Below are positions 9,376 through 15,945 of a stretch of 38,565 nt of DNA, one piece after another. The first letter of the stretch is position 1. Each line of letters starts with the position of its first letter. A program made the position numbers and the translations under genes. Origin of the DNA: Candidatus Altimarinota bacterium (GTDB lineage Bacteria > Patescibacteriota > Gracilibacteria > JANQMV01). The notes under the pieces are model-generated. The model was not told where the DNA came from. It was given only the letters and a program-made list of their open reading frames with translations, and did not search any database. Location: contig JANQMV010000007.1 of the NCBI GenBank assembly GCA_028279865.1, forward strand, positions 1 to 38,565, written 5' to 3'.

Positions 9376-9821
9376 TTGAACTTTTGATCGTGATTGGTAT
9401 CATCGCTATCTTGGCTGGTATCGTAATTATTGCGGTTAATCCATCAAAGCAATTTGCTGAAGCTAATGACGCACAACGTCAAAGTGACATCAATGCTATC
9501 TTAAACGCTGTAAGTCAATACGCTGTTGATAACAGAGGAACAACTCCTGCTTTTGTTGATGATGGTTTAGAGAGAATAGTTAGTACTGCTGCTGATATTG
9601 GTACCTTCTGTGCTGATCTAGTTCCCGAATATATTTCTGCACTACCAGTTGATCCAACTGATTCTGCTGCTACTTTCACAAATTGTGCAAGTGCTTTTGA
9701 CACTGGTTATGAAATCGGACTTTCTAGTACTGGTTCACGTATCACAGTGAGAGCTCCTAGTACAGAAGCAAATGATCCAGATGGTGATGGTACAATTGAC
9801 CCGATCACTATCACTCGCTAA
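9354..9821 (+). CDS. pilA: Type IV pilin (prepilin) 2, probable major pilin
   Basis: This is a 155-residue prepilin with a very short leader: MKKGFTLIE, cleavage expected after Gly4, Glu5 of the mature protein at residue 9, and a hydrophobic helix to about residue 30. Two cysteines near residues 84 and 103 (GTFCADL and TNCASAF) could form the usual C-terminal disulfide loop. The C-terminus has an Asp-rich DPDGDGTID stretch like a calcium-binding loop. A consensus promoter, a full Shine-Dalgarno and a strong terminator directly downstream all point to high expression, so it is the best candidate for the main filament subunit. Its N-terminal half is paralogous to the pilin at 8507. Ends in TAA. 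Confidence 0.9.
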   Translation: MKKGFTLIELLIVIGIIAILAGIVIIAVNPSKQFAEANDAQRQSDINAILNAVSQYAVDNRGTTPAFVDDGLERIVSTAADIGTFCADLVPEYISALPVDPTDSAATFTNCASAFDTGYEIGLSSTGSRITVRAPSTEANDPDGDGTIDPITITR

Positions 9822-9845
9822 TAGCTTTGTTTTAAAAACAAAAAT

Positions 9846-9873
9846 AAAAAGAGCAATTTAACTTGCTCTTTTT
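9846..9873. terminator. Bidirectional intrinsic terminator between the pilin and nnr genes
   Basis: A perfect 11-bp inverted repeat, AAAAAGAGCAA / TTGCTCTTTTT, with a 6-base loop. A-tracts on one side and T-tracts on the other let it work in both directions. It lies between the ends of two convergent genes. Confidence 0.85.
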
Positions 9874-9897
9874 GTTTATTTAAGATTTTTCCTTTTT

Positions 9898-11256
9898 TTA
9901 AGTTGCGAAACTCTCGCACCATTTAATCACCAATGGAATCTCCCTAATCAAATCCGAAGCACTAAAATAACTCCCCACTCTTTCCTGCAATTGATCCCCA
10001 GCCAGACCACTGACAAAAACACCCGCAGAAGCAGCTAAAAACAAATCGTTTTTACAAGCCAGTCCCGCGATCAAACCAGCCAGAACATCGCCTGTTCCTC
10101 CTTTTGTCATACCTGCATTACCTGTTTGGTTAATTTTAATCTCATTAGGAGAAGCAATATAATCTTCTACTCCCTTCAAAACAATAATGCAACCATATTC
10201 CCGCGCAGCTTTATAAACATTTTCCTTTGTCGGCTTTACATCAAACAAAACTTCAAACTCCTTCTTGTGCGGTGTTAAAATCACATTTTTCGTTAATAAT
10301 TTCTTATCCAAGTATTTAAACGCATCCGCATCTAAAATATATTTTTTATCCGGATATTTTTTTAATAAAACATTTACAAAATCTCCCAATGAGTTCTCAT
10401 TATCAATTCCCGGACCGATTAAGACAGCCTCAAATTCCTGAACTTTAGACTCAATTTCCGATTTTTTTAAAACAACAAACTCTGCTAACTCACTTTTCGT
10501 TTTTTTTACTAACTCATTATTCTCAGGCACAGAAGCAAAATAAACCAAGTCTACAACCTTACTTGCCATTTTCGCCGCTAAAAGAGGTGCGCCGTGATAT
10601 TTTTCACTACCGCCAATAATTAATAATTTTCCATTTTCACCTTTATGAGATCCTTGACTCGGCTTATGTAGAACTTTAACTTCTCCCACACCTGTTTTTT
10701 CTTTAATTTCATCAGGAAAGTCAATGTCTACAGCTACTGCTCCCGGAGCCTTGGGAAACATCATGGAGATCACAAAATCTGTTTTGAAACCCGGAGTAGG
10801 CAAATCAATTGTCACTTTTTTACCTTTTAGTTTATTTATTCTTTGAACTACACTTTTGTATGGTTCTCTCAATTCACCGGCGATACCCGTACCAAAAAGA
10901 CAATCCACAATCACATCAAAATCATCGGGAATATCTCCGGCAAGCACATTCTCTCTTTTTTTACCTCGGAAAAGCTTCCAGTTCTTTTGTGATTCAGGCG
11001 TTCTGATTTTCTCTGCAGGTTCTAAAAAAAAGACTTCTGCATCCGCCTTCCCTTCTAAATAACGAGCAGCAGCAAAACCATCTCCTCCATTGTTTCCCGG
11101 ACCACAAAAAAAAGCAATCCGCTTTCCTTCTCCGTATTTTTTAATTAATTCTGCGGCAATTCCCTCGCCAGCCTTTTCCATTAATTTTTCAATCGGATAA
11201 CCATAATAAATGGCATTTTGGTCGTATAGAATGGTTTTTTGGACAGGCGTAAGCAT
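9898..11256 (-). CDS. nnr: Bifunctional NAD(P)H-hydrate repair enzyme (epimerase + ADP-dependent dehydratase)
   Basis: The 452-residue protein has the usual two-domain layout. The N-terminal YjeF_N epimerase domain (about 1-205) shows FCGPGNNGGDGFAAARYL and DCLFGTG. The C-terminal ribokinase-like dehydratase domain (about 210-452) shows IIGGSEKYHGAP, ILTPHKKEF and the nucleotide-binding/catalytic GNAGMTKGGTGDVLAGLIAG. Together they repair damaged NADHX and NADPHX in the cytoplasm. The gene begins 21 bp after the end of the nitroreductase gene, so the two are probably one operon; both concern flavin or nicotinamide redox chemistry. No in-frame TGA; ends in TAA at the convergent terminator. The family call is very sure. 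Confidence 0.95.
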   Translation of the reverse strand: MLTPVQKTILYDQNAIYYGYPIEKLMEKAGEGIAAELIKKYGEGKRIAFFCGPGNNGGDGFAAARYLEGKADAEVFFLEPAEKIRTPESQKNWKLFRGKKRENVLAGDIPDDFDVIVDCLFGTGIAGELREPYKSVVQRINKLKGKKVTIDLPTPGFKTDFVISMMFPKAPGAVAVDIDFPDEIKEKTGVGEVKVLHKPSQGSHKGENGKLLIIGGSEKYHGAPLLAAKMASKVVDLVYFASVPENNELVKKTKSELAEFVVLKKSEIESKVQEFEAVLIGPGIDNENSLGDFVNVLLKKYPDKKYILDADAFKYLDKKLLTKNVILTPHKKEFEVLFDVKPTKENVYKAAREYGCIIVLKGVEDYIASPNEIKINQTGNAGMTKGGTGDVLAGLIAGLACKNDLFLAASAGVFVSGLAGDQLQERVGSYFSASDLIREIPLVIKWCESFAT

Positions 11257-11277
11257 AGAAATTTTTAGTTTTTGATT

Positions 11278-11889
11278 TTAAGTAGTAGAGGCGTAATGTA
11301 ATACTCCTCATTGGCGAAAGCTTCCCTCCATCACAATTTCATTTAAACTTTTTCTCTCACTTGGCATTTCCATTTTCTGTAAATTTTCCGGCAAGTCTTC
11401 TTTTTTGCCCGGTTTACCAACAGCAATCATCATTTCTACAGAGTAATTCTCCGGAATGCTCAATTCATTCTTTGCTTTTTCATAATCAAAACCCTGCATA
11501 CCGTGTACGACTAAACCGGAAAAAACTCCCTGTAATGCTACGTTTTCCCATGCAGCTCCTGTGTCAAAACTATGTGTTAAAGATGGTTTTTCGTTATGAT
11601 CAAAGGTGTTTTTGGAAACAGCGACAATTAAAGCTGCTGCATTTTTACACCAAACCTGATTTGGTTCGGCAAGTAAATTAAAAAACTTCTCCCAATTTCC
11701 CTCTTCGCGCTTAGCATAAACAAAACGCCAAGATTGGTTATTGTAAGATGAAGGTGCCCAGCGAGCCGCTTCAAAGAGGATCATCAACTCTTCGTCAGTA
11801 ATTGTTGCTCCACTCATCGAACGAGGAGACCAACGTTTTGGAAAAAGTTCATGACAAGAATATTCAAGTTCTCGATTGTTAACTTTCAT
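11278..11889 (-). CDS. Nitroreductase family protein, extended past a TGA codon
   Basis: This is an FMN-dependent nitroreductase-type protein. It has PKRWSPRSMSG near the N-terminus, then EAARWAPSSYNNQSWRFVYA (the FMN/NAD(P)H-binding region), a middle helix (SFDTGAAWENVALQ) and AVGKPGKK near the C-terminus. Under the standard code it would end at the TGA at 11308-11310 with 193 residues. With UGA as Gly it gains ten more residues to the TAA at 11278 (203 residues). Family members usually end close to the SERKSLNEIV.EG stretch seen here, so the extension is either tolerated or this TGA is an old stop site. The substrate cannot be told from sequence. It is first in an operon with nnr, from a promoter at 11917-11945. 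Confidence 0.88.
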
Positions 11890-11916
11890 AGGATTTGAAT
11901 TAAAGGTTGCCGATAC

Positions 11917-11945
11917 ATTCTAAACAAAAAATAAAAAAAGAGCAA
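11917..11945 (-). promoter_or_regulatory. Promoter of the nitroreductase-nnr operon
   Basis: On the minus strand: TTGCTC (11940-11945), a 17-bp spacer and TAGAAT (11917-11922), about 28 bp before the nitroreductase ATG. It stands back to back with the plus-strand promoter at 11968-11995. Confidence 0.65.
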
Positions 11946-11967
11946 AAACACAAAAACAGCAAAATAT

Positions 11968-11995
11968 TTGCTTTTCCAATTCAAAACTGTAGAAT
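11968..11995 (+). promoter_or_regulatory. Promoter of the small membrane protein gene at 12020
   Basis: TTGCTT (11968-11973), a 16-bp spacer and TAGAAT (11990-11995), ending 24 bp before the ATG. It is divergent from the nitroreductase promoter. Confidence 0.6.
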
Positions 11996-12019
11996 TAAAC
12001 TGTAATAAAAACAAAAAAA

Positions 12020-12244
12020 ATGACAACTACACTTACAACACTGGACGTTTTATATTTATCATTGGCAATTGGATTTGGAGCAATTGCAATTTTTGTGTGC
12101 GTCCTGCTTTTACGCTTAAGTAAAACAATCGGACATGTGAATAAAATCACTGAAAAAATAGCCAACATTACTGAGACCTTAGAAGAGTATATCTGGCAGC
12201 CCATTCATTTTGTGCAAGATACATTAAAGAAGATGAAAAAATAG
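12020..12244 (+). CDS. Small membrane-anchored protein of unknown function
   Basis: A 74-residue protein with a single N-terminal transmembrane helix (about 8-32) followed by an amphipathic, probably coiled-coil segment (HVNKITEKIANITETLEEYI) and a basic end (KKMKK). The layout resembles small DUF948-like proteins, but I cannot name a family. It has its own promoter and terminator and so is a single-gene transcription unit. Ends in TAG. The function is unknown. Confidence 0.7.
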   Translation: MTTTLTTLDVLYLSLAIGFGAIAIFVCVLLLRLSKTIGHVNKITEKIANITETLEEYIWQPIHFVQDTLKKMKK

Positions 12245-12263
12245 AAGTTAAATTAATATATGG

Positions 12264-12291
12264 AAGAGTGCTTTTGTGTACTCTTTTTTTA
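12264..12291 (+). terminator. Intrinsic terminator after the small membrane protein gene
   Basis: An 8-bp stem with one G-U pair (12264-12271 with 12278-12285), a 6-base loop and a run of eight T. It begins 20 bp after the TAG stop. Confidence 0.75.
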
Positions 12292-12492
12292 TTTTTTCAA
12301 TAATTCTTTTAGTGGTTTTAGTGCATGTACTATACTACCCCCTTTGTCACTAATTCCAACCGACTGTTTCAAGCCAATAGGTATTTATTTGAGAATAAGC
12401 TTTTTGGCTTTAATCTGATGATCAATTTTTGTGTTTATAGCCTCTGCGTCTTCAATGTGTCATAAAGATTCTCCAGCCATTTTTCTAAAAAA
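12292..12492 (-). other. Gap with a possible 31-residue ORF or decayed 3' end of the next gene
   Basis: No confident gene. On the minus strand the frame of the 292-residue protein (12493-13371) continues past its TAA. An ATG at 12480 opens a 31-codon ORF (12385-12480, with one TGA as Gly; sequence begins MAGESLG) that ends in TAA. The same frame then stays open for another 31 codons before a further TAA near 12293. These pieces look protein-like, but they are short and may be a decayed end or chance. I see no repeat or RNA gene here. Confidence 0.25.
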
Positions 12493-13371
12493 TTACCTTA
12501 AATATTCCAATAACTTTTTCACATTTCGCTCCATGCTTCGGACCTGAATACCGTGCCAAGAATTGAAATTTACAGAGTAGTCTTTTGCATTTTTTATAGA
12601 AGAATTCGAAACAAATAGCATTAATTTATCCGGAGAAAAGTTCCCCATTAAACAAATAGGTGCACCTGCTTGGTTTCTAAAAACAATATATTGGGCAAAA
12701 TCTTCTTGTGAAAGCTTGAGATCCTTTAAGTTTATTTTTTTGATTATCTCATTGGTCAGAGATTGAATTTCCGGCGTTGTTTCAACAAAATTTAAATTGC
12801 GTAAATATTTGCCGGCAAGGGTTTCAATTTCTAAATTTGCCAATTGTAAATGTAGAACATTTTTTTCAATCTCCAGAGATTGAACAGTTTGCTCAAGCTC
12901 CTTAACTTTTTTATTAACATTGAGAACATCAATTCCCCTGATTTTTGAAATTGTGTCTACGCTTGACTCAACCACAACTTTTGGTCCCTTCTTGAAGACT
13001 CTCTTGATGAAATTACCGCAATAATTTGCCTTTTTCTTAATATAATTCCATGAACCACCAACTGTAATATGGTTTTTTACTAAATCGGAAACCAAAGGCA
13101 TTTCATAATATTCTCACATATTGGCATTAATAAATCCGGCAATCATACCCGCAACAGTAAAAACGTTTAAGTAATGAAATTTGGGAATAGGAATAACATA
13201 AATAATAATCGAAAGAATAAACAGCATTACAGCTTGTCGTGCATGGAACTGAACAAACTGGCTATCACGCCTTGTCCACATAATTATGACACTAAAAATC
13301 CAAATATAGCTAAAAGCTGCTATATCCTTATTTGTTTGGATGTCATCTTTTTGTATTTCTGTAAGTTGCAT
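12493..13371 (-). CDS. DUF4870-like membrane protein with coiled-coil extension, one UGA (Gly) codon
   Basis: Two adjoining reading frames, 13114-13371 and 12493-13101, are in the same frame and separated only by a TGA at 13114-13116. Read as glycine, they form one 292-residue protein. The N-terminal about 105 residues resemble the DUF4870/Tic20-like family (FSYIWIFSVIIMWTRR, then FVQFHARQAV, two or three hydrophobic helices). The UGA falls in NANM-G-EYYEMPLV, matching the family's usual '..A..GK.Y.LPL.G' ending, which supports Gly. A coiled coil follows (about 150-185), then a C-terminal domain I do not recognise. It is downstream of the pilT pair on the same strand, but 76 bp away with a repeat element between. 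The function is unknown. Confidence 0.75.
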
Positions 13372-13404
13372 GATCTAGATATTAGTTGATAGATGTTAAA
13401 GGCG

Positions 13405-13426
13405 TGCCATGCTGAATTTGTCGAAG
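13405..13426. repeat. Single arm of a dispersed repeat related to the one at 28415-28488
   Basis: TGCCATGCTGAATTTGTCGAAG resembles the left arm of the inverted repeat at 28415-28437 (shared TG.CAT, CTGA and TTTGTCGAAG). On the minus strand its TCGACA lies 18 bp before a weak -10-like TTTAAC and about 50 bp before the ATG at 13371, mirroring the position of the rpsL copy. Confidence 0.55.
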
Positions 13427-13447
13427 TATAGACACTGCCTTTTTAAT

Positions 13448-14308
13448 TTAAAAATTATATTGTAATTTTCTTTTTTCATACATTTCTCTTGCTTTTTCAT
13501 CTCTAATTTTTCTTGATCTTTCGATCGCCGCTCTGGATTGACCTGCCACAGATTCAAGTAATTTGAGATGAGCCTCTGTGTAATCTCTTTCTTCCTGAGC
13601 ACGCGCAAGCAAAACAAAACCGATATTGCCCATACGTGCCAATAAGATTTTTTGTCGATCTAATCAGTACTTTTTAACATCCCCAAGATCATTTACAATT
13701 GACGAAGATAGAGTCCCTAATTCTCCGACCTTCACACCGTCAAAATCTCAAACCTTACCAATAATTTCTTTTTTATTTGTTAAATGATCTTTAATAACCA
13801 TCAGAGCACTTTTTGAATGTGTCACCTCTCTGAGTTGTTCCAATATTTTTTGCACGAGTGTTGTTAAATCATCCAAATGCAAACCAATTAAACGTCATAC
13901 TTCATACAAGACAATTAATTCCTCATTTGCAAATTTTAAACGCTTGTAAGTTGTCTCGAGAACCTGAAAAATAAAATCCAGCGCAGTTTCAGGATCCCTT
14001 TTTAAGAGATCGTAAAATTTATCGCGAGGTAAAATCATCAAATGTGCATCTTCTATAACCAAAGCATTCGCTGGTCTGACATGATTTGTTTCATCTTGCG
14101 AAAGAGCGCCTTCTCCTAAGAATTCCCCACTCTTCAGGGTGGCAATGGATTTTATCTTACCTGTTTGTGTGGTTTGGTTAATTTCCACCTTGCCCGAAGA
14201 AATAATGTAAAAACACATATCTCTATCTCATTCCTTAAAAATATACTCTCACTTTAAAACAGTCCTGTCTTCCATTAATTCGATAATTTTTTGGATAGAT
14301 TTAAACAT
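13448..14308 (-). CDS. Cyclic-nucleotide-binding domain + GAF domain protein coupled to pilT, five UGA (Gly) codons
   Basis: Reading TGA as glycine joins what would otherwise be several fragments into one 286-residue protein. The N-terminal cNMP-binding domain (about 1-130) has LKGEYIFKEGDRDMCFYIIS, then SGKVEI and SGEFLGEGAL, as in the CAP/PKA regulatory fold. Both the KGE and EGD glycines are UGA (codons 20 and 27), where the family has conserved Gly. A GAF-like domain follows (about 140-265), with UGA at codons 138, 187 and 215, and a basic helical tail. No DNA-binding domain is visible. The ATG overlaps the pilT stop by one base (TAATG), so translation is coupled. It may sense a nucleotide or other small ligand and control twitching; that is inference. 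Ends in TAA. Confidence 0.88.
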
Positions 14309-15369
14309 TATTCTTCAATTTTATTAAGAATTTCAACAGGGTCAGACGATTTTGAAATCACAGAATCTTTGCCAATTTTACCTTCTTTGTAGAGTTCAAC
14401 CAAAGAGTCATCAAGTAAGCGCATTCCTTGGCTTTTTCCGATCTCAATCATAGAATAAATTTGATGTGTTTCTCATTTCATTATACAATTTCTAATTCCG
14501 TCGTTGTTAATCATGATTTCGCGCGCTGCAACTCTTCCCACACCTTCTTTGAGAGGTACAAGCGTTTGAGAAACAACGGCTTTTAAAGACATTGCAAGTT
14601 GCATTCGGATTTGCTGTTGCTGATATGGAGGAAAGACATCAATCACACGATCAACAGTTTGCGCCGCATCAACGGTATGCAGTGATGAAAGCACTAAATG
14701 CCCCGTCTCTGCCAAAGTGACAGCGGCAGAAATTGTTTCCAAATCACGCATTTCTCCGACCAAAACTACATCGGGATCTTGTCTTAAAGCTGACTTAATT
14801 GCCTTTGCGAAAGAGGTCGTATGGCTATTAATTTCACGTTGAGTCACCATGCTTTTTTTGTGGTGATAAATAAACTCAATCGGATCTTCAATCGTAATGA
14901 TATGACACTGTCGTTGGTAATTAATATAATCTAAAATTGCCGCCAAAGTTGTAGACTTACCACTACCCGTTGGTCATGTCACCAAAACAAGACCTCGAGG
15001 AAGCTTGGCAATTTCTTCACCGACAGGTCCTAGGCCAATTTCTGCAAAAGAAGGAATTATATAAGGAATGACTCGAAAGGCGATTGCCGGTCAATTTTTC
15101 TCCTGATAGAGATTTACACGAAAGCGTCAAACTCCTTTGATACCGTAAGAAAAATCGACTTCATTTTCTTTATGAAAAGTTTCCTTACGATGAGGAGAAG
15201 CAATTTCGTCAATAATTAAATCAATGTCCGCTTTTTTTAAAGAAGGCAATTTTTCAACCGGATAAAGTAAACCATCTTTTAAGCGTAAAATAGGTGGTTT
15301 TCAAACTGTAAGATGTAAATCCGAAGATTCACTTTTTACCACCTCTGATAACACATAATTTAAATCCAT
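14308..15369 (-). CDS. pilT: PilT-family pilus retraction ATPase, five UGA (Gly) codons
   Basis: The 353-residue protein is the normal PilT length. It has the N-terminal SDLHLTVGKPPILR segment, the Walker A VTGPTGSGKSTTLA (Gly132 encoded by TGA), the Asp box after IEDPIEF, the Walker B region DPDVVLVGEMRD, the His box (HLVLSSLHT) and the PilT-type IRNCIMKGETHQIYSMI near residue 292. TGA occurs at codons 23, 81, 93, 132 and 299, each at a position that is Gly in PilT relatives. PilT is a cytoplasmic hexameric ATPase that depolymerises the pilus. The gene is first in an operon with the cNMP/GAF gene. The main pilus genes (1-9821) lie on the other strand and have almost no TGA, so this cluster has a different history or different selection. 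Ends in TAA. Confidence 0.96.
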
Positions 15370-15407
15370 CAGCTTAATATAAGTTAGTGTATTATTCTTA
15401 TCTTCTA

Positions 15408-15436
15408 ATTCTAGCAAAAATTTACATATTTTGCAA
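15408..15436 (-). promoter_or_regulatory. Promoter of the pilT operon
   Basis: On the minus strand: TTGCAA (15431-15436), a 17-bp spacer and TAGAAT (15408-15413), about 38 bp before the pilT ATG at 15369. Confidence 0.65.
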
Positions 15437-15516
15437 GAGTTTTCGTTTGATTTATCTTAAAATTAAGCTTGCATAATAGTAGCTAAAAAGCTAGAGTGTT
15501 TTGCGCTTGCTGACTT

Positions 15517-15592
15517 GCCATCATAGCTCAGTAGGTAGAGCGCATCCATGGTAAGGATGAGGTCTCGGGTTCAAATCCCGATGATGGCTCCA
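15517..15592 (+). tRNA. tRNA-Thr (anticodon GGT)
   Basis: A 76-base cloverleaf. The acceptor stem GCCATCA pairs perfectly with TGATGGC. There is a GCTC/GAGC D-stem, an anticodon stem CATCC/GGATG with the seven-base loop ATGGTAA (anticodon GGT, reading ACC), and a T-arm TCGGG/CCCGA with loop TTCAAAT. The discriminator is T and CCA is encoded. Ribosomal protein L33 follows 48 bp downstream, a pairing seen in many bacteria. A short 4-bp hairpin (GACC/GGTC) directly follows the tRNA and could be a processing signal. Confidence 0.97.
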
Positions 15593-15640
15593 AGACCATT
15601 TGGTCATTTTATAATTTTAAATTTTTAATTCCACAAAGAT

Positions 15641-15817
15641 ATGCCGAGAGGAGTAAAATCAACAGTAGTTGTCTTTCGTTGTACAACAGACGGCTGTAAC
15701 CGTGCAGTGCAAACCATTCATACAAACAAAAAAAAGAACCCCAAACCAACGCGGGCAAAATTTTGTAACGGTTGCCGTAAGGTCGTTCCGCTCAAGCCTA
15801 AAGATGAAGTAAAATAA
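15641..15817 (+). CDS. rpmG: Ribosomal protein L33 (bL33)
   Basis: A 58-residue basic protein beginning MPRGVKSTVVVFRC. The bL33 layout is visible: a beta strand, CX4C (Cys14, Cys19), a TIHTNKKKNPKPTRAKF segment matching the L33 'YTT.KNK.N.P.RLELKKY' region, then CNGC (Cys42, Cys45) and a Lys-rich end. The four cysteines make it the zinc-ribbon type. It is slightly longer than the usual 49-55 residues. It is probably cotranscribed with the upstream tRNA-Thr and ends just before a hairpin. Ends in TAA. The sequence is divergent but the context agrees. Confidence 0.8.
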   Translation: MPRGVKSTVVVFRCTTDGCNRAVQTIHTNKKKNPKPTRAKFCNGCRKVVPLKPKDEVK

Positions 15818-15865
15818 AGTAATTTAAAAGAACGCAGGAAAACTTTTTTTAAGGGTTTTGCTTCT

Positions 15866-15893
15866 TTGCTTTCCTGATTAAGTTTGTTACAAT
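15866..15893 (+). promoter_or_regulatory. Possible promoter for the lipoprotein gene at 15946
   Basis: TTGCTT (15866-15871), a 16-bp spacer and TACAAT (15888-15893). The predicted start site would lie inside the hairpin at 15891-15923, so either the promoter or the terminator reading may be wrong. Confidence 0.45.
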
Positions 15894-15928
15894 CCAAGAG
15901 GAGTTTTTATCTCCGCTTGGATTTTTAA
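15891..15928 (+). terminator. Hairpin with T-tract after rpmG, probable terminator
   Basis: AATCCAAG (15891-15898) pairs with CTTGGATT (15916-15923), and inside it GGAG pairs with CTCC, with one mismatch between the two stems. A short T-run follows. It sits about 75 bp after rpmG and 20 bp before the next ATG, so it could also act as a leader hairpin of the lipoprotein gene. Confidence 0.55.
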
Positions 15929-15945
15929 AATTAAAAAATAATACA

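Noticed and set aside
13448-15369. pilT and the cNMP/GAF gene as frameshifted or decayed pseudogenes
   Set aside because: All ten interruptions are TGA, all but a few at recognisable conserved Gly positions, with no TAA, TAG or frame change; the motifs are otherwise intact.
15447-15477. Promoter for tRNA-Thr (TTGATT, 19-bp spacer, CATAAT)
   Set aside because: The spacer is long and both boxes are weak; some promoter must exist here but I cannot place it with confidence.
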